A stretch of 64,000 bases of DNA from an uncultured Acidimicrobiales bacterium (GTDB taxonomy: Bacteria > Actinomycetota > Acidimicrobiia > Acidimicrobiales > SZUA-35): assembly GCA_937930695.1 (NCBI GenBank), contig CALHCB010000026.1, positions 1-64,000 on the forward strand. Direction: 5' to 3'. The stretch's first letter is position 1. Each line of letters starts with the position of its first letter. The translations under genes and the position numbers were made by a program. Below the pieces are notes generated by a model that had not been told where the DNA came from, made no database searches, and saw nothing but the letters and a program-made list of their open reading frames with translations. Positions 46,708 through 56,077 of the stretch are shown piece after piece.

Positions 46708-47688
46708 TTAGGCGCCGTTGCGCCAGGCTTCAGACACTTTGCTGGTTACGTTGCCGACCGCTCGCCCCGCTCCGTCGTAGACCTCGCGAGCCTTTGCGGT
46801 GTATGTGCCAGCAGCGTCACCCAGATCCTCGGTGTACGCGGCTTGTTCACCTTCTCGGGTTCGGTAATCGCCGCTCATGATGTGATCGAAGGCGCCGGAG
46901 TCGATCCAGTCACGGAGCTCTGCGACGCGTACGACGGCGAAGGGGTGGGTGGTACCAATGGCAGCGGCGAATTTGTAGACCCGGTCCAACACATCACCCT
47001 CAGTTCGATACTCATCTGATTGAGCGACGAACTCGTCGAGATCGAGCGTCTCGCCGCGGGAGCCCCCGGCCAGTTTCATGAGCGTCGACATGATGATTTG
47101 AGGATCCTGCACGGCCAATAGCGCCGCACGGTCCGATGACAACTCAGCCTTTCGAGACCACTCCAGCAGCGCGTACTTCACCGGTTGGGTGGTGACGCCG
47201 ACCAGCGGATAACGAATGGATGCCAGCTTGAGCAGGATGAAAAGCATGGTGCTGTAGACCGCGTGGCCGCTTTCGATGTGGCCGACCTCATGGGCGATCA
47301 CGGCTTCGACTTCGTCAGGGTCGAGAAGTTCGAGCAGCGAGGAGTTCACGATGATGAACGGCGAATCAAACCCCACGGAGAAGGCGTTGACCGAGGGATC
47401 TTGGGTGATGTAGAGCGCGGGAACCGGTGCATCGAGGCTGGCGCACGCTCGCTCAAGACGCTCATTGACCCACCCGTACTGGTTCTGCGACACGCGCACT
47501 GCGTTTGCTTGCAGCCCGAGTCGAATCGGCTTCTCACCAAACAACCCGACGATCTTGCGCAGAACCGCATCGAAGCCGGGAATCTTGCGCAGGGTGTTGA
47601 GGGCGGCGCGATCGGCGGGGTGCTCCCAGGCGACAGGCGCAATATCCGTCAGGAGCTTTCTTTCTACTGCCTTCTTTTTCTTTGCCAT
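46708..47688 (-). CDS. M48 family metallopeptidase
   Basis: VEAVIAHEVGHIESGH (HExxH); SVNAFSVGFDSPFIIVNSSLLELLDPDE; WSRKAELSSDRAALLA. Confidence 0.92.
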   Translation of the reverse strand: MAKKKKAVERKLLTDIAPVAWEHPADRAALNTLRKIPGFDAVLRKIVGLFGEKPIRLGLQANAVRVSQNQYGWVNERLERACASLDAPVPALYITQDPSVNAFSVGFDSPFIIVNSSLLELLDPDEVEAVIAHEVGHIESGHAVYSTMLFILLKLASIRYPLVGVTTQPVKYALLEWSRKAELSSDRAALLAVQDPQIIMSTLMKLAGGSRGETLDLDEFVAQSDEYRTEGDVLDRVYKFAAAIGTTHPFAVVRVAELRDWIDSGAFDHIMSGDYRTREGEQAAYTEDLGDAAGTYTAKAREVYDGAGRAVGNVTSKVSEAWRNGA

Positions 47689-47771
47689 CGTTCCCTCAGT
47701 TCTCGGTCAGTGCTGCGACAAGAACGCTTCAGCTGCGTATTGAGTTCCCGATTTCTCGGTCTCTGAGGTTC

Positions 47772-50414
47772 TCAGTCGGCGGCAAGGCGATCGAGTTCAA
47801 CCCGAAGAGCGGCGCCAGCATCGAGCTCGGAGAGAGGAGTCACTCGTTCACGATGCTCATGGATGAGCTCAGGCCCGTGTCCGATTCGGCTGGCGAGTGC
47901 TTCGGCCAGTCCAATGGTGAAGGGCGTTCGTGGCGCTACGGCCTGTTGTAGTAGCGACCAACCATGTTCTGCTTCGCCCCGATGGACCGCCAGTGCGGCG
48001 AGGCCGACAAGTGCGTCGTTCGATTGTCGATTGAGGCGCCCACGCAATGCACTACGGCCATAGTCGACAATCCGATCGGCGGCTTGTCCTGGTTGCCCTG
48101 CATCGATGAGCCCGACGGCCTGGATCACGGCCGAGGAGTCCCACACCGAAGCAGAGAAGTCCATTCGGTCGATAGCTCCCAGAGCTGCTTGGGGTTCACC
48201 AGCAATGAGTTGTGTTGTGGCGAGTGACAGCGATGCGACGACGGTGTAGTTGAACAGAGAATCGACCTGCTCGGCAGTCTCCTTGGCCTGGCCAAACTTC
48301 TCCAGCGCTCGCGGAACGTCGTGGCTGTAGAGCGCGAGCGTGCCGCTGGCCCAATCGACTCCTGCCTGCTCAGCAGGCCCAAAGCCATGGGTGTCGATGA
48401 GGGCTTGTGCCTCGTCAAGAAGGGTCTGAGCTTCAATGGCGTGTTGTCGGGCCCGAGTGAATCCGTGAAAACTGAGTGCGAGTACTCGTGGAAGCGCGTA
48501 GTTCGACGTAATGACTGCTTCGTTGAGGCGGTGCACCTCCTCGAAATCATCGATCTGCATGGCCAGGATCGCCTGGTTGCGCTGCAGCCACGCCGCCTCC
48601 TCGCTCGACGGATCGAGTTCAGCGAGGATGAGAGCGAGCCAGCGGAAGCCTTCGGTGACAGGAATTCGCGTTTCCCAAAGGCCCTGGCAGCCTTGGGCGA
48701 TGCGGGCGGCAACGAGCCACTGTTCTGTTGAGGCGGCCCACTCCAGCGCCGAAACAATGTTCGGCCACTCTGGCGCTAGTTGCAGGCTGCGGTTCAGGTC
48801 TTCTGCCTCGTGCCATGTCTCGAACGTGGTGAGTGATTGATAGTGGGCGAGGTGCGCAGCTCGCGCCGCAGAGATCCCATCGAACCGGGACAGCTGATCA
48901 CCGGCGTAGATGCGGACCGTTTCGAGAAGGCGGAAGCGAGAATGCTCGGCCTCGCTGCCCCCAACCGGAGTGATCAGTGACTTTGAGACGAGCGAGTCGA
49001 TCAGATCGAGCGCCTCGTATTCATCGACACGGGAGACGGCGACGGCCGCCGGCAGATCGAAAGAGCCCACGAAGACTCCCATCGTGGCGAAGAACTGCTG
49101 CTCGTCTTGGTCAAGGAGGTCATAGCTCCAATCGAGCGTTGCCTGCAGAGTGCGCCGCCGGTGTCGACCTCGGCCCCCGGAGAGAAGCCGAAAGCGGTCG
49201 CCCATTCGTTCGAGAAGATCGCTTGGAGACATCACGGCAATCCGTGCCGCCGCCAGTTCGATCGGGAGCGGCATGCCATCGAGTCGGTCGCAAATCTCAG
49301 TGACTACGGCGCGGGTCTCTGGGTCGTCGGAGAATGAGGGGTCGACTGCTCGAGCCCGCGCCACGAAGAGTTCGACCGCAGCAGGTTGCGCAGTCGTGTT
49401 GGGGAGCGACGAAACGATGACAACTTCTTCGCCCGCGACATCCAACCGCTGGCGACTCGTCGTGAGCAGCATGGTGGAGCCAGATCGGGCCAGTAGGTCT
49501 TCGGCAAAGACGGCGCAGGCATCGAGAAGATGCTCGCAATTGTCGAGAAGGACCAAGGCTTCACGTTGCGCAAGATGGTCGATGACCTGGCGGAGGGGAT
49601 CGCCGCCGGCAAGTTGCAGACGGACTGCGGTTGCCAGCGCCGCCGGGAGCTCGGACTCATCGGACACCGCAGACAGGTCGGCGAAATAGCAGCCATCGCG
49701 TCGATTCGGAAGTTCGCGGTGGGCAACTTCGAGAGCCAGTCGTGTCTTTCCGCACCCACCGGTTCCTGTCAGAGTGACGAGCGACGAGGTTTCGAGATGA
49801 CCTCGAACCGTACTGATCTCTTCTTCCCGGCCCAGGATCTGTGTTCCCGAGTTCGGTAACGACGACAGTTCGGGATCCACGGTGCGCAGCGGCCGATGCG
49901 ACTCGTGCCCGAGCTGATGGATCGGGAGGGGCTCGGTGACATCCCGAAGCCGGTGGCGGCCGAGGAACAACGTGCTGAAATTGATCTCGTTGCTCACGGC
50001 TTCGCTCATGAGGATTTGCCCCCCACTCGCTACGGCTTCGATCCGAGAGGCGGTGTTCGGGACTGGTCCGAAATAATCGCCATCTCGATACGTTGCTCGG
50101 CCGCGGTGAAGCCCCATCCGAACTCGGAGCGGTGGCCCGCCATCCCAATCAGCAGATCGCAATGACTCTTGGGCGAACTTCGCCGCAACGACGGCTGATC
50201 CTGCGTCAGCAAAGGCCCCTCGAAAGGAATCACCTGCGGTGCCGAATACGTAGCCGTCGTTTGATTCGATGGCCTCACGAATCAATTTGTCGTGGATGAC
50301 GAAGGATCGGGCTGTTGCTTCGGTGTCTGCGGCCCACAAACGCGTCGACCCTTCCACATCCGTGAAAAGGAACGTCACGATCCCGCCCGGGTGGCCGCCC
50401 GTTTCGAGGGTCAT
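47772..50414 (-). CDS. Adenylate/guanylate cyclase domain - AAA/NB-ARC ATPase - TPR-like regulator
   Basis: VTFLFTDVEGSTRLW...GDSFRGAFADA...GPVPNTASRIEAVA cyclase core; TGTGGCGKTRLALEVAH Walker A; ALVLLDNCEHLLDACA; helical C-terminal half. Confidence 0.9.
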   Translation of the reverse strand: MTLETGGHPGGIVTFLFTDVEGSTRLWAADTEATARSFVIHDKLIREAIESNDGYVFGTAGDSFRGAFADAGSAVVAAKFAQESLRSADWDGGPPLRVRMGLHRGRATYRDGDYFGPVPNTASRIEAVASGGQILMSEAVSNEINFSTLFLGRHRLRDVTEPLPIHQLGHESHRPLRTVDPELSSLPNSGTQILGREEEISTVRGHLETSSLVTLTGTGGCGKTRLALEVAHRELPNRRDGCYFADLSAVSDESELPAALATAVRLQLAGGDPLRQVIDHLAQREALVLLDNCEHLLDACAVFAEDLLARSGSTMLLTTSRQRLDVAGEEVVIVSSLPNTTAQPAAVELFVARARAVDPSFSDDPETRAVVTEICDRLDGMPLPIELAAARIAVMSPSDLLERMGDRFRLLSGGRGRHRRRTLQATLDWSYDLLDQDEQQFFATMGVFVGSFDLPAAVAVSRVDEYEALDLIDSLVSKSLITPVGGSEAEHSRFRLLETVRIYAGDQLSRFDGISAARAAHLAHYQSLTTFETWHEAEDLNRSLQLAPEWPNIVSALEWAASTEQWLVAARIAQGCQGLWETRIPVTEGFRWLALILAELDPSSEEAAWLQRNQAILAMQIDDFEEVHRLNEAVITSNYALPRVLALSFHGFTRARQHAIEAQTLLDEAQALIDTHGFGPAEQAGVDWASGTLALYSHDVPRALEKFGQAKETAEQVDSLFNYTVVASLSLATTQLIAGEPQAALGAIDRMDFSASVWDSSAVIQAVGLIDAGQPGQAADRIVDYGRSALRGRLNRQSNDALVGLAALAVHRGEAEHGWSLLQQAVAPRTPFTIGLAEALASRIGHGPELIHEHRERVTPLSELDAGAALRVELDRLAAD

Positions 50415-50495
50415 GTGATTTGCCGTCCTGGATGCATCGGTCTTCTCTGGGTGAGGGTCGCCCGCCAAGTCTGCCCAGTTTCGTAGTCTCTTGCC

Positions 50496-51728
50496 ATGGC
50501 GAAATTCACTACATCGGCGGGCATCAGCCGCGGCGGCCGTTTTCGGGCTGCTCGACGAGGCCGTCGAGCAGCCTCCCGAGTGGCGATCGCGGCCAGCGCA
50601 GCAATGATGTTCCTCGGTCTCACGCCCGGCATCGCAGCGGCAGGTTGTTCTGACGGAGCTGCCAGTGGCGTCAACTGGAATGGCTGTTCGTTTCCCTTCG
50701 CTTCTCTGAGCGACACCAATCTGGGCGGCGCATCACTGGTCGGAGCCGATCTCAGCTATGCGGTTCTCTTCCGCTCGAATTTGGCCGGAGCAGACCTCAG
50801 CAATGCGAATTTCAAGGACTCGTTTCCCGTCGCCGCCAACATGACCTCCGTGCGAGCGACAGGCGCGAACTTCATTGATGCCGACCTCGTCGGTGCCGAT
50901 CTGACGAATGCGGATTTCCGCAACGCCAACTTTGAAGGCGCTGACCTCGATTTCGCTGATGTGTCCGGGGCCAACTTTGCCGGAGCGAACCTCACCGGGG
51001 CCGACTTCATCAAGGCCAGCGGAGTGACAACGGCCATCTTCGGGATGGCTCCGGTTGGCGTCGATGATCTGACGGTGGCCCGCGAGGGCGGGCGAGTGTT
51101 CATTCCGTTGTTGGCCAACGATGACCCGGCAGACTCCAACCCGGGAGCGGTAGCTCGCGTCTCGCTGGCGACGGCACCGTCGCACGGCACCTTTGATGCT
51201 CGAACCGGCTTCTACACACCGCGACCCGGGTTCATCGGAACCGACTCGTTCACCTACCGACCAATCGACAAGATCCAAGCGGAGAACCTTCCATCTGGCG
51301 CCAAGACCGAATACGCCGGATCTGTCGCAACCGTGACGATCCGAGTGGTTCGGACGGTGCGATTCACCGGGGCGTATGCGGGAGCGAGCGGGCAAGAGGG
51401 AGAGATCGCTCGTCTCTATGCGGCTGCGCTCAATCGTCAGCCCGACGCTGAGGGCTTCGCTTTCTGGCTCGGGCAATACCGGAGCGGCGTTCGTCTCGAC
51501 TCAATCGCAGGAGGCTTTCTCGCTTCGTCGGAATTCCTTGGAGACACATCGGGACTCTCCAACGCCCAGTTCGTGACGCTGATCTATCACAACGTGTTCG
51601 GCCGTAATCCCGACACCTCCGGGTTCAATTTCTGGGTCGGTGAATTGGACGGTGGACTGTCTCGAGCGAAGCTTCTCGTGTTGTTCGCGAACGGCGCGGA
51701 GTTCAAGCAGCTCACCGGGTCGAGCTAG
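50496..51728 (+). CDS. Secreted pentapeptide-repeat - Ig/cadherin-like - DUF4214 protein
   Basis: Signal-like N-terminus VAIAASAAMMFLGLTPGIAAAG; A(D/N)LxxA repeats; HGTFDARTGFYTPRPGFIGTDSFTYRP; IARLYAAALNRQPDAEGFAFWLGQY...VFGRNPDTSGFNFWVGEL. Confidence 0.88.
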   Translation: MAKFTTSAGISRGGRFRAARRGRRAASRVAIAASAAMMFLGLTPGIAAAGCSDGAASGVNWNGCSFPFASLSDTNLGGASLVGADLSYAVLFRSNLAGADLSNANFKDSFPVAANMTSVRATGANFIDADLVGADLTNADFRNANFEGADLDFADVSGANFAGANLTGADFIKASGVTTAIFGMAPVGVDDLTVAREGGRVFIPLLANDDPADSNPGAVARVSLATAPSHGTFDARTGFYTPRPGFIGTDSFTYRPIDKIQAENLPSGAKTEYAGSVATVTIRVVRTVRFTGAYAGASGQEGEIARLYAAALNRQPDAEGFAFWLGQYRSGVRLDSIAGGFLASSEFLGDTSGLSNAQFVTLIYHNVFGRNPDTSGFNFWVGELDGGLSRAKLLVLFANGAEFKQLTGSS

Positions 51729-51774
51729 CGAGTGGTCTGGACTGCCGAGCCGGTCAGACGGTCTGGGCTCTCCA

Positions 51775-51788
51775 CCCCAATATTGGGG
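51775..51788. promoter_or_regulatory. 14-bp perfect palindrome upstream of the DUF4332 gene
   Basis: CCCCAATATTGGGG; could be an operator or a small terminator of the upstream gene. Confidence 0.3.
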
Positions 51789-51878
51789 ATTTCTTCCAGG
51801 AAATCGAAAGTCGTCGCGGCGTCACGTTCCGTGTTCGTCTAGCTTTGCCGACGACTCATCAACAGGAGTGTGTGTGAA

Positions 51879-52301
51879 ATGGCGTCCATTGAAGCGATCG
51901 AAGGAATCGGTCCGGCCAACGGGAAGAAGCTGCGGGCGGCGGGTATCCGCTCATGCGAGGCGCTGCTGAAGCGCGGCGGCGACAAGAAGGGGCGTAAGGC
52001 GCTGGCCGCAGAAACCGGGATTGGCGACGGTCCGATTCTCGAGTGGGTGAACCGAGCCGACCTGATGCGAGTTCGCGGTGTTGGTTCTGAGTACAGCGAT
52101 CTGCTGGAGGCGTCCGGAGTCGACACGGTCAAGGAACTCCGCAATCGAAATGCCGAGAACCTCGCTGCCAAGATGGTCGAAGTCAACGACGCTGCGATCA
52201 AGAAGACGAAAAAGAGCATCGTGCGTCGGACCCCGGCCATCTCAGAGGTTGAGCGCTGGGTGGCCCACGCGAAAACGCTGGACCCCGCCGTCACCTACTA
52301 G
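51879..52301 (+). CDS. DUF4332 (helix-hairpin-helix-like) protein
   Basis: MASIEAIEGIGPANGKKLRAAGIRSCEALLKRGGDKKGRKALAAETGI...LMRVRGVGSEYSDLLEASGVDTVKELRNRNAENL. Confidence 0.88.
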   Translation: MASIEAIEGIGPANGKKLRAAGIRSCEALLKRGGDKKGRKALAAETGIGDGPILEWVNRADLMRVRGVGSEYSDLLEASGVDTVKELRNRNAENLAAKMVEVNDAAIKKTKKSIVRRTPAISEVERWVAHAKTLDPAVTY

Positions 52302-52344
52302 CGGTAGTTCTCAACTTCGATTCTGACCGGCCGATCAAGATGGC

Positions 52345-52518
52345 ATGCGTACCACGGCGACAACGATGTCCCCACCAAGGTACCGCCGGGTTGGTCTGCG
52401 TTTGAGCTGCCTCCCCTGCGAGGTGGCTTGGACCGGCCCGGCGAAGTCTCGGTGCTGGGTTTGCGAAGGCCCGGGAATCCCTGGACCGACGCCCAGCGTC
52501 TATCCAGACCTGGACTGA
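52345..52518 (+). CDS. Small zinc-ribbon-like protein (57 aa), below the ORF-track length cutoff
   Basis: Manual translation MRTTATTMSPPRYRRVGLRLSCLPCEVAWTGPAKSRCWVCEGPGIPGPTPSVYPDLD*; CxxC-x11-CxxC arrangement. Confidence 0.65.
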   Translation: MRTTATTMSPPRYRRVGLRLSCLPCEVAWTGPAKSRCWVCEGPGIPGPTPSVYPDLD

Positions 52519-52568
52519 CCCTTCAGGCCGAACATGGTTCAGAACGTGATGGCCAGCGATCTCGCGAG

Positions 52569-53570
52569 CTATGACAGGCCTGCTGCTTCGGCGACCAATT
52601 CGTAGCTTCTGACCCGGGCCCCGTGGTCCCATGTGATGGTGACGACAAACAGTTCGTCGGTGGCGTGTTGGGCGCCGAGCTCTTCGAGTTCGGTCAGCAC
52701 CCGATCCGGGGTGCCCACGATCATCGGTCGTGGTCGGCCGCCTGGGTCGATGGCGAGTGGATTGTGGACGGATCGAGCCACTTCCTCAGGGGACGGGATC
52801 GGGCCAGCAAGACCACGCTGGCGCCAGACCCTTACCCCGTCGGCCAGCGTCTCTGCTTCGGCTTCGGTATCGGCGCAAATCACACCGGCGGCAACCGCGA
52901 CGACCGGTTCAGGAAAGCGTTCGCTTGGCTGGTACTCCCGCCGGTAAGCCGCCACGATTTCTGGCCCGTTCGCCGGGCTGAAGAAGTGTGCCCACCCAAG
53001 CGGGAGCCCGAAGTGGGCGGCGAAGCTGGCCGAATCGACGCTCGAGGCCAGTAACCAAACAGGCGGGGGAGAACCCGTGGCTGAAGGCATGGCTCGTACT
53101 CGTCCTCGAAACGGGCTGTCGGAGGGGAGGTCGTTGTCGAGGAAGCCGAGGAGCTCTCGAACCATCGACGGATACTGCTCGACCGCTCGTGGCTGGTCGC
53201 CGTTGGCCAACGCATACATCGTCACCGGGTCTGAACCCGGAGCGCGCCCGATCCCCAACTCGATTCGGCCGGGAAACAGCGCCTCAAGAGTTCGGAAGGT
53301 TTCGGCCACCTTGTAGGGGGAGTAGTGGCTGAGCATGATGCCGCCGGTTCCCACTGAGATTCGTGAGGTCACAGCCGCGATCTGGCCAACGAGAATCTCC
53401 GGCGCAGATCCGGCCAGTCCATCGGAGTTGTGGTGTTCAGCGACCCAGTACCGGTGATAGCCAAAACGATCGCACTGCGTCGCCAAGTGGATCGAGTTGG
53501 CGAGCGCCTGTGATGCGCTGGACCCCGACGGGACCGGAGACTGATCGAGAACTCCGAGCTGCAAACTCAT
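52569..53570 (-). CDS. LLM-class flavin-dependent oxidoreductase (luciferase-like)
   Basis: LGVLDQSPVPSGSSASQALANSIHLATQCDRFGYHRYWVAEHHNSDGLAGSAPEILVGQIAAVTSRISVGTGGIMLSHYSPYKVAE. Confidence 0.95.
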   Translation of the reverse strand: MSLQLGVLDQSPVPSGSSASQALANSIHLATQCDRFGYHRYWVAEHHNSDGLAGSAPEILVGQIAAVTSRISVGTGGIMLSHYSPYKVAETFRTLEALFPGRIELGIGRAPGSDPVTMYALANGDQPRAVEQYPSMVRELLGFLDNDLPSDSPFRGRVRAMPSATGSPPPVWLLASSVDSASFAAHFGLPLGWAHFFSPANGPEIVAAYRREYQPSERFPEPVVAVAAGVICADTEAEAETLADGVRVWRQRGLAGPIPSPEEVARSVHNPLAIDPGGRPRPMIVGTPDRVLTELEELGAQHATDELFVVTITWDHGARVRSYELVAEAAGLS

Positions 53571-54397
53571 CGTCGGGCTTGGGGTACCCAGGGCGCGGTC
53601 TCCTTGGCCACGAATGCGGCGATGCCGCTCTGGGCCTCCTCTGACTGAAAGAGTTCGCCGGACTCCTTGGTCATGACGGCGAGCGCTTCGTCGATGCCCA
53701 TCGCCGGGACGTCATTGATGATCCGTTTGCACGCCGCCAGTGCCAATGGCCCGCCCCGGACGATCATGTCGACGTAGTACTCGACGCGAGCATCGAGTTC
53801 ATCGGCAGGTACGGCGTCGTTGATCAACCCGACGTCTGCTGCTCGGGTCGGGGTGATCCGGTCGGCAGTGAGGAACAACTCGGATGCATCAGCCTTCCGG
53901 AGCTTGGGAAGACACACGACCGAGATAATCGCGGGAGCAACGCCGAGCCGAGCCTCGGTGAACCCGATCTTGGCGTCGTCGCGCATGATAGAGATGTCGC
54001 ACACCGCGGTGAGGCCAACGCCGCCACCGGTGGCATGGCCATCGATCCGCCCGATCACTGGCTTGGGCCCTCGCATGATGAGCTGGAACACGTCGCCGAA
54101 GCTCCGACCCTTTGGTTCAGAGATTCCGGGACGAACCGACTTCAGGTCCGCGCCAGCGCAGAACGTGTTGCCGCTGTTCGTAAGAACGATGACTCGGACC
54201 TCGTCGTCGGCGTTGGCCGCCTCGAGCCGCTGGGCCAGGAGGTCGACCAGCTCGGGTGCAAGGCTGTTCTTTCGTTCCGGAAGGTTGAGGGTGATCGTCG
54301 CCACCCCGTCGGTCGTTTCAGAGAGGACAGCGTTCTCGTCGATCTCCGAAGTGTTCGCATCTGCGTCGTTCGTGTCAGTAGCCATTGCCACCATCAT
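53567..54397 (-). CDS. Enoyl-CoA hydratase/isomerase family protein
   Basis: VATITLNLPERKNSLAPELVDLLAQRLE...TFCAGADLKSV...IGRIDGHATGGGVGLTAVCDISI. Confidence 0.95.
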   Translation of the reverse strand: MMVAMATDTNDADANTSEIDENAVLSETTDGVATITLNLPERKNSLAPELVDLLAQRLEAANADDEVRVIVLTNSGNTFCAGADLKSVRPGISEPKGRSFGDVFQLIMRGPKPVIGRIDGHATGGGVGLTAVCDISIMRDDAKIGFTEARLGVAPAIISVVCLPKLRKADASELFLTADRITPTRAADVGLINDAVPADELDARVEYYVDMIVRGGPLALAACKRIINDVPAMGIDEALAVMTKESGELFQSEEAQSGIAAFVAKETAPWVPQARR

Positions 54398-54412
54398 CTA
54401 CGGTGCAGACCC

Positions 54413-54808
54413 ATGGCGTCGATTTTCACCCGCATCATTCAAGGCGAGATTCCCGGTCGGATCCTTTTCGAGGACGACGTGTGCTTCGCCATGCTCGACA
54501 TCCGCCCGCTTCACCCGGGCCACACACTCGTCATTCCGAAGGAAGAAGTCGATCACTGGGTCGATCTCGACGATGCAACAACGACGCATCTCATGGCGGT
54601 CGCCAAGAAGGTCGGCGAAGCACAGCGCGCCACGATCACGTGTGAACGAATTGGACTGATGATCGCGGGCTTCGAAGTCCCGCACACTCATGTGCACGTG
54701 ATTCCGCTTGCCTCGATGGCCAACTTGGACTTTGCGAATGCCGACACCAAGCCGCTCGCTGATGCGCTCGACGCGATGGCTGATCAGCTTCGCGCCGCGC
54801 TGTCCTAG
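54413..54808 (+). CDS. HIT family protein
   Basis: SIFTRIIQGEIPGRILFEDDVCFAMLDIRPLHPGHTLVIPKEE...HTHVHVIPL (HxHxH). Confidence 0.95.
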   Translation: MASIFTRIIQGEIPGRILFEDDVCFAMLDIRPLHPGHTLVIPKEEVDHWVDLDDATTTHLMAVAKKVGEAQRATITCERIGLMIAGFEVPHTHVHVIPLASMANLDFANADTKPLADALDAMADQLRAALS

Positions 54809-54834
54809 CTGGCACGCGCTGTCCTAGCTGGCAC
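54797..54834. repeat. 19-bp perfect tandem duplication spanning the HIT stop codon
   Basis: GCGCTGTCCTAGCTGGCAC x2; first TAG (54806-54808) is the stop. Confidence 0.95.
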
Positions 54835-54849
54835 GCGCGTGGCGACCGA

Positions 54850-55245
54850 TCAGCGGCGACCTGTGGTGTTGACACGATCAGGGTTGATGGTGACGATCCA
54901 TCGATGGTCATCTGGGCCGTCGCTCGGTGGTCCATCAGCCCCGTACTGAGCTCGGACCTTGGTCACAAACGCCTTGTCCGGGTCGGGTTCGAATGTGGCG
55001 GTCCCGCGGACCTCAATGGTCTCAATCATGCTTTCGGGGCTCATCAGGAAGAAGGTGCAGGCCGGGTTCTCACGGAGGTTGCGGTACTTCTTGCGATGCT
55101 CGAGCAGAGAGAAACGGATCGACCCGTCCTCGAACAGAAACCACATGCCGGTGGATTGTGGAAGCCCACTCGGGGCGAGCGTTGTGATGACGCACCCGTA
55201 GGGCTGGCTGACGAGTTCGAGGTGTGATTCAGGAATCGTGTTCAT
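54850..55245 (-). CDS. PPOX-class (F420/FMN) pyridoxamine 5'-phosphate oxidase-like protein
   Basis: CVITTLAPSGLPQSTGMWFLFEDGSIRFSLLEHRKKYRNLRENPACTFFLMSPE. Confidence 0.9.
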   Translation of the reverse strand: MNTIPESHLELVSQPYGCVITTLAPSGLPQSTGMWFLFEDGSIRFSLLEHRKKYRNLRENPACTFFLMSPESMIETIEVRGTATFEPDPDKAFVTKVRAQYGADGPPSDGPDDHRWIVTINPDRVNTTGRR

Positions 55246-55297
55246 GCAGACCGAACACTAGTCAGTAGCGGGAGGGAGTCAGTAGCGATACGGAGGC

Positions 55298-55942
55298 CTA
55301 CCAGGGCGGCGGCGATCCCCAGCTGTCGAGGAAGGTGGTCCCGCTGGTTGGCAGTCTGTGCGTCGAACCAAAGTTGCCCCGTGGGTAGCCCAGAGGGACA
55401 CAGCAATGGAATCGCACGTCCGTCGGAACGCTGAAGAGGTCGTTGACCCGATCCATCACGCTCGCATGAAGCGTCGTGAGCACGCTGCCGACGCCAAGGC
55501 CTCGGGCGGCGAGCATCAGATTCTGAACTGTCGGGTAGACCGAGACCCCAGGTGCGTCGTGGGAGAAAACAAGAACGACCGCGGGCGCTGCGGCCATCTC
55601 TGACGCCAAGAGGGCGGGCATTCGGTAGGGCGAGTCGGCGGGAATCTCTTGATCGGGTTCCCACCCGTAGGCATCGGCTCGCTTGGCCCACCAAGCTTCG
55701 TGATAGAGCTCACCAAATGAGGCGATCTTGGCTCGATCGGTGACGACGAGCATGCGAACCGGCTGAATGTTTGCACCGGTAGGGGCTTTGGACGCAGCAT
55801 CCATCATGATCTTGAGATCAGCGGCCGCTATCGGGCGGTCCGGATCGAGTCTGCGGATGGCTCGTTGGGTGAACATCGCTTCTCCGAGGCTGATCGAGAG
55901 TTCCTCGGGCGGGTCCAGAGCGATGGGTTCAGCATCAGACAT
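55298..55942 (-). CDS. Nitroreductase family protein
   Basis: EAMFTQRAIRRLDPDRPIAAADLKIMMDAASKAPTGANIQPVRMLVVTD...LMLAARGLGVGSVLTT...LGYPRGNFG. Confidence 0.93.
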   Translation of the reverse strand: MSDAEPIALDPPEELSISLGEAMFTQRAIRRLDPDRPIAAADLKIMMDAASKAPTGANIQPVRMLVVTDRAKIASFGELYHEAWWAKRADAYGWEPDQEIPADSPYRMPALLASEMAAAPAVVLVFSHDAPGVSVYPTVQNLMLAARGLGVGSVLTTLHASVMDRVNDLFSVPTDVRFHCCVPLGYPRGNFGSTHRLPTSGTTFLDSWGSPPPW

Positions 55943-56077
55943 TGCGACATGCTCGTTTCGAGATTTGTGGTGCGGAGTCGCGACGGTAGTCCCACGGGTT
56001 GGCCATCCAGCGAAGATTCGTGGGAACCGCTTGTCCCAGATGGCGACTTCTTGCGGTGTCCCGGCCAAGATGGACGA

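Noticed and set aside
47772-50414. Cyclase-STAND protein as an anti-phage defence gene
   Set aside because: No effector, nuclease, toxin or other defence partner nearby; common actinobacterial regulator architecture.
52291-52632. 113-aa minus-strand ORF over the DUF4332-LLM gap
   Set aside because: Arg/Pro/Gly-rich with no motif; the plus-strand CxxC...CxxC frame is more convincing.
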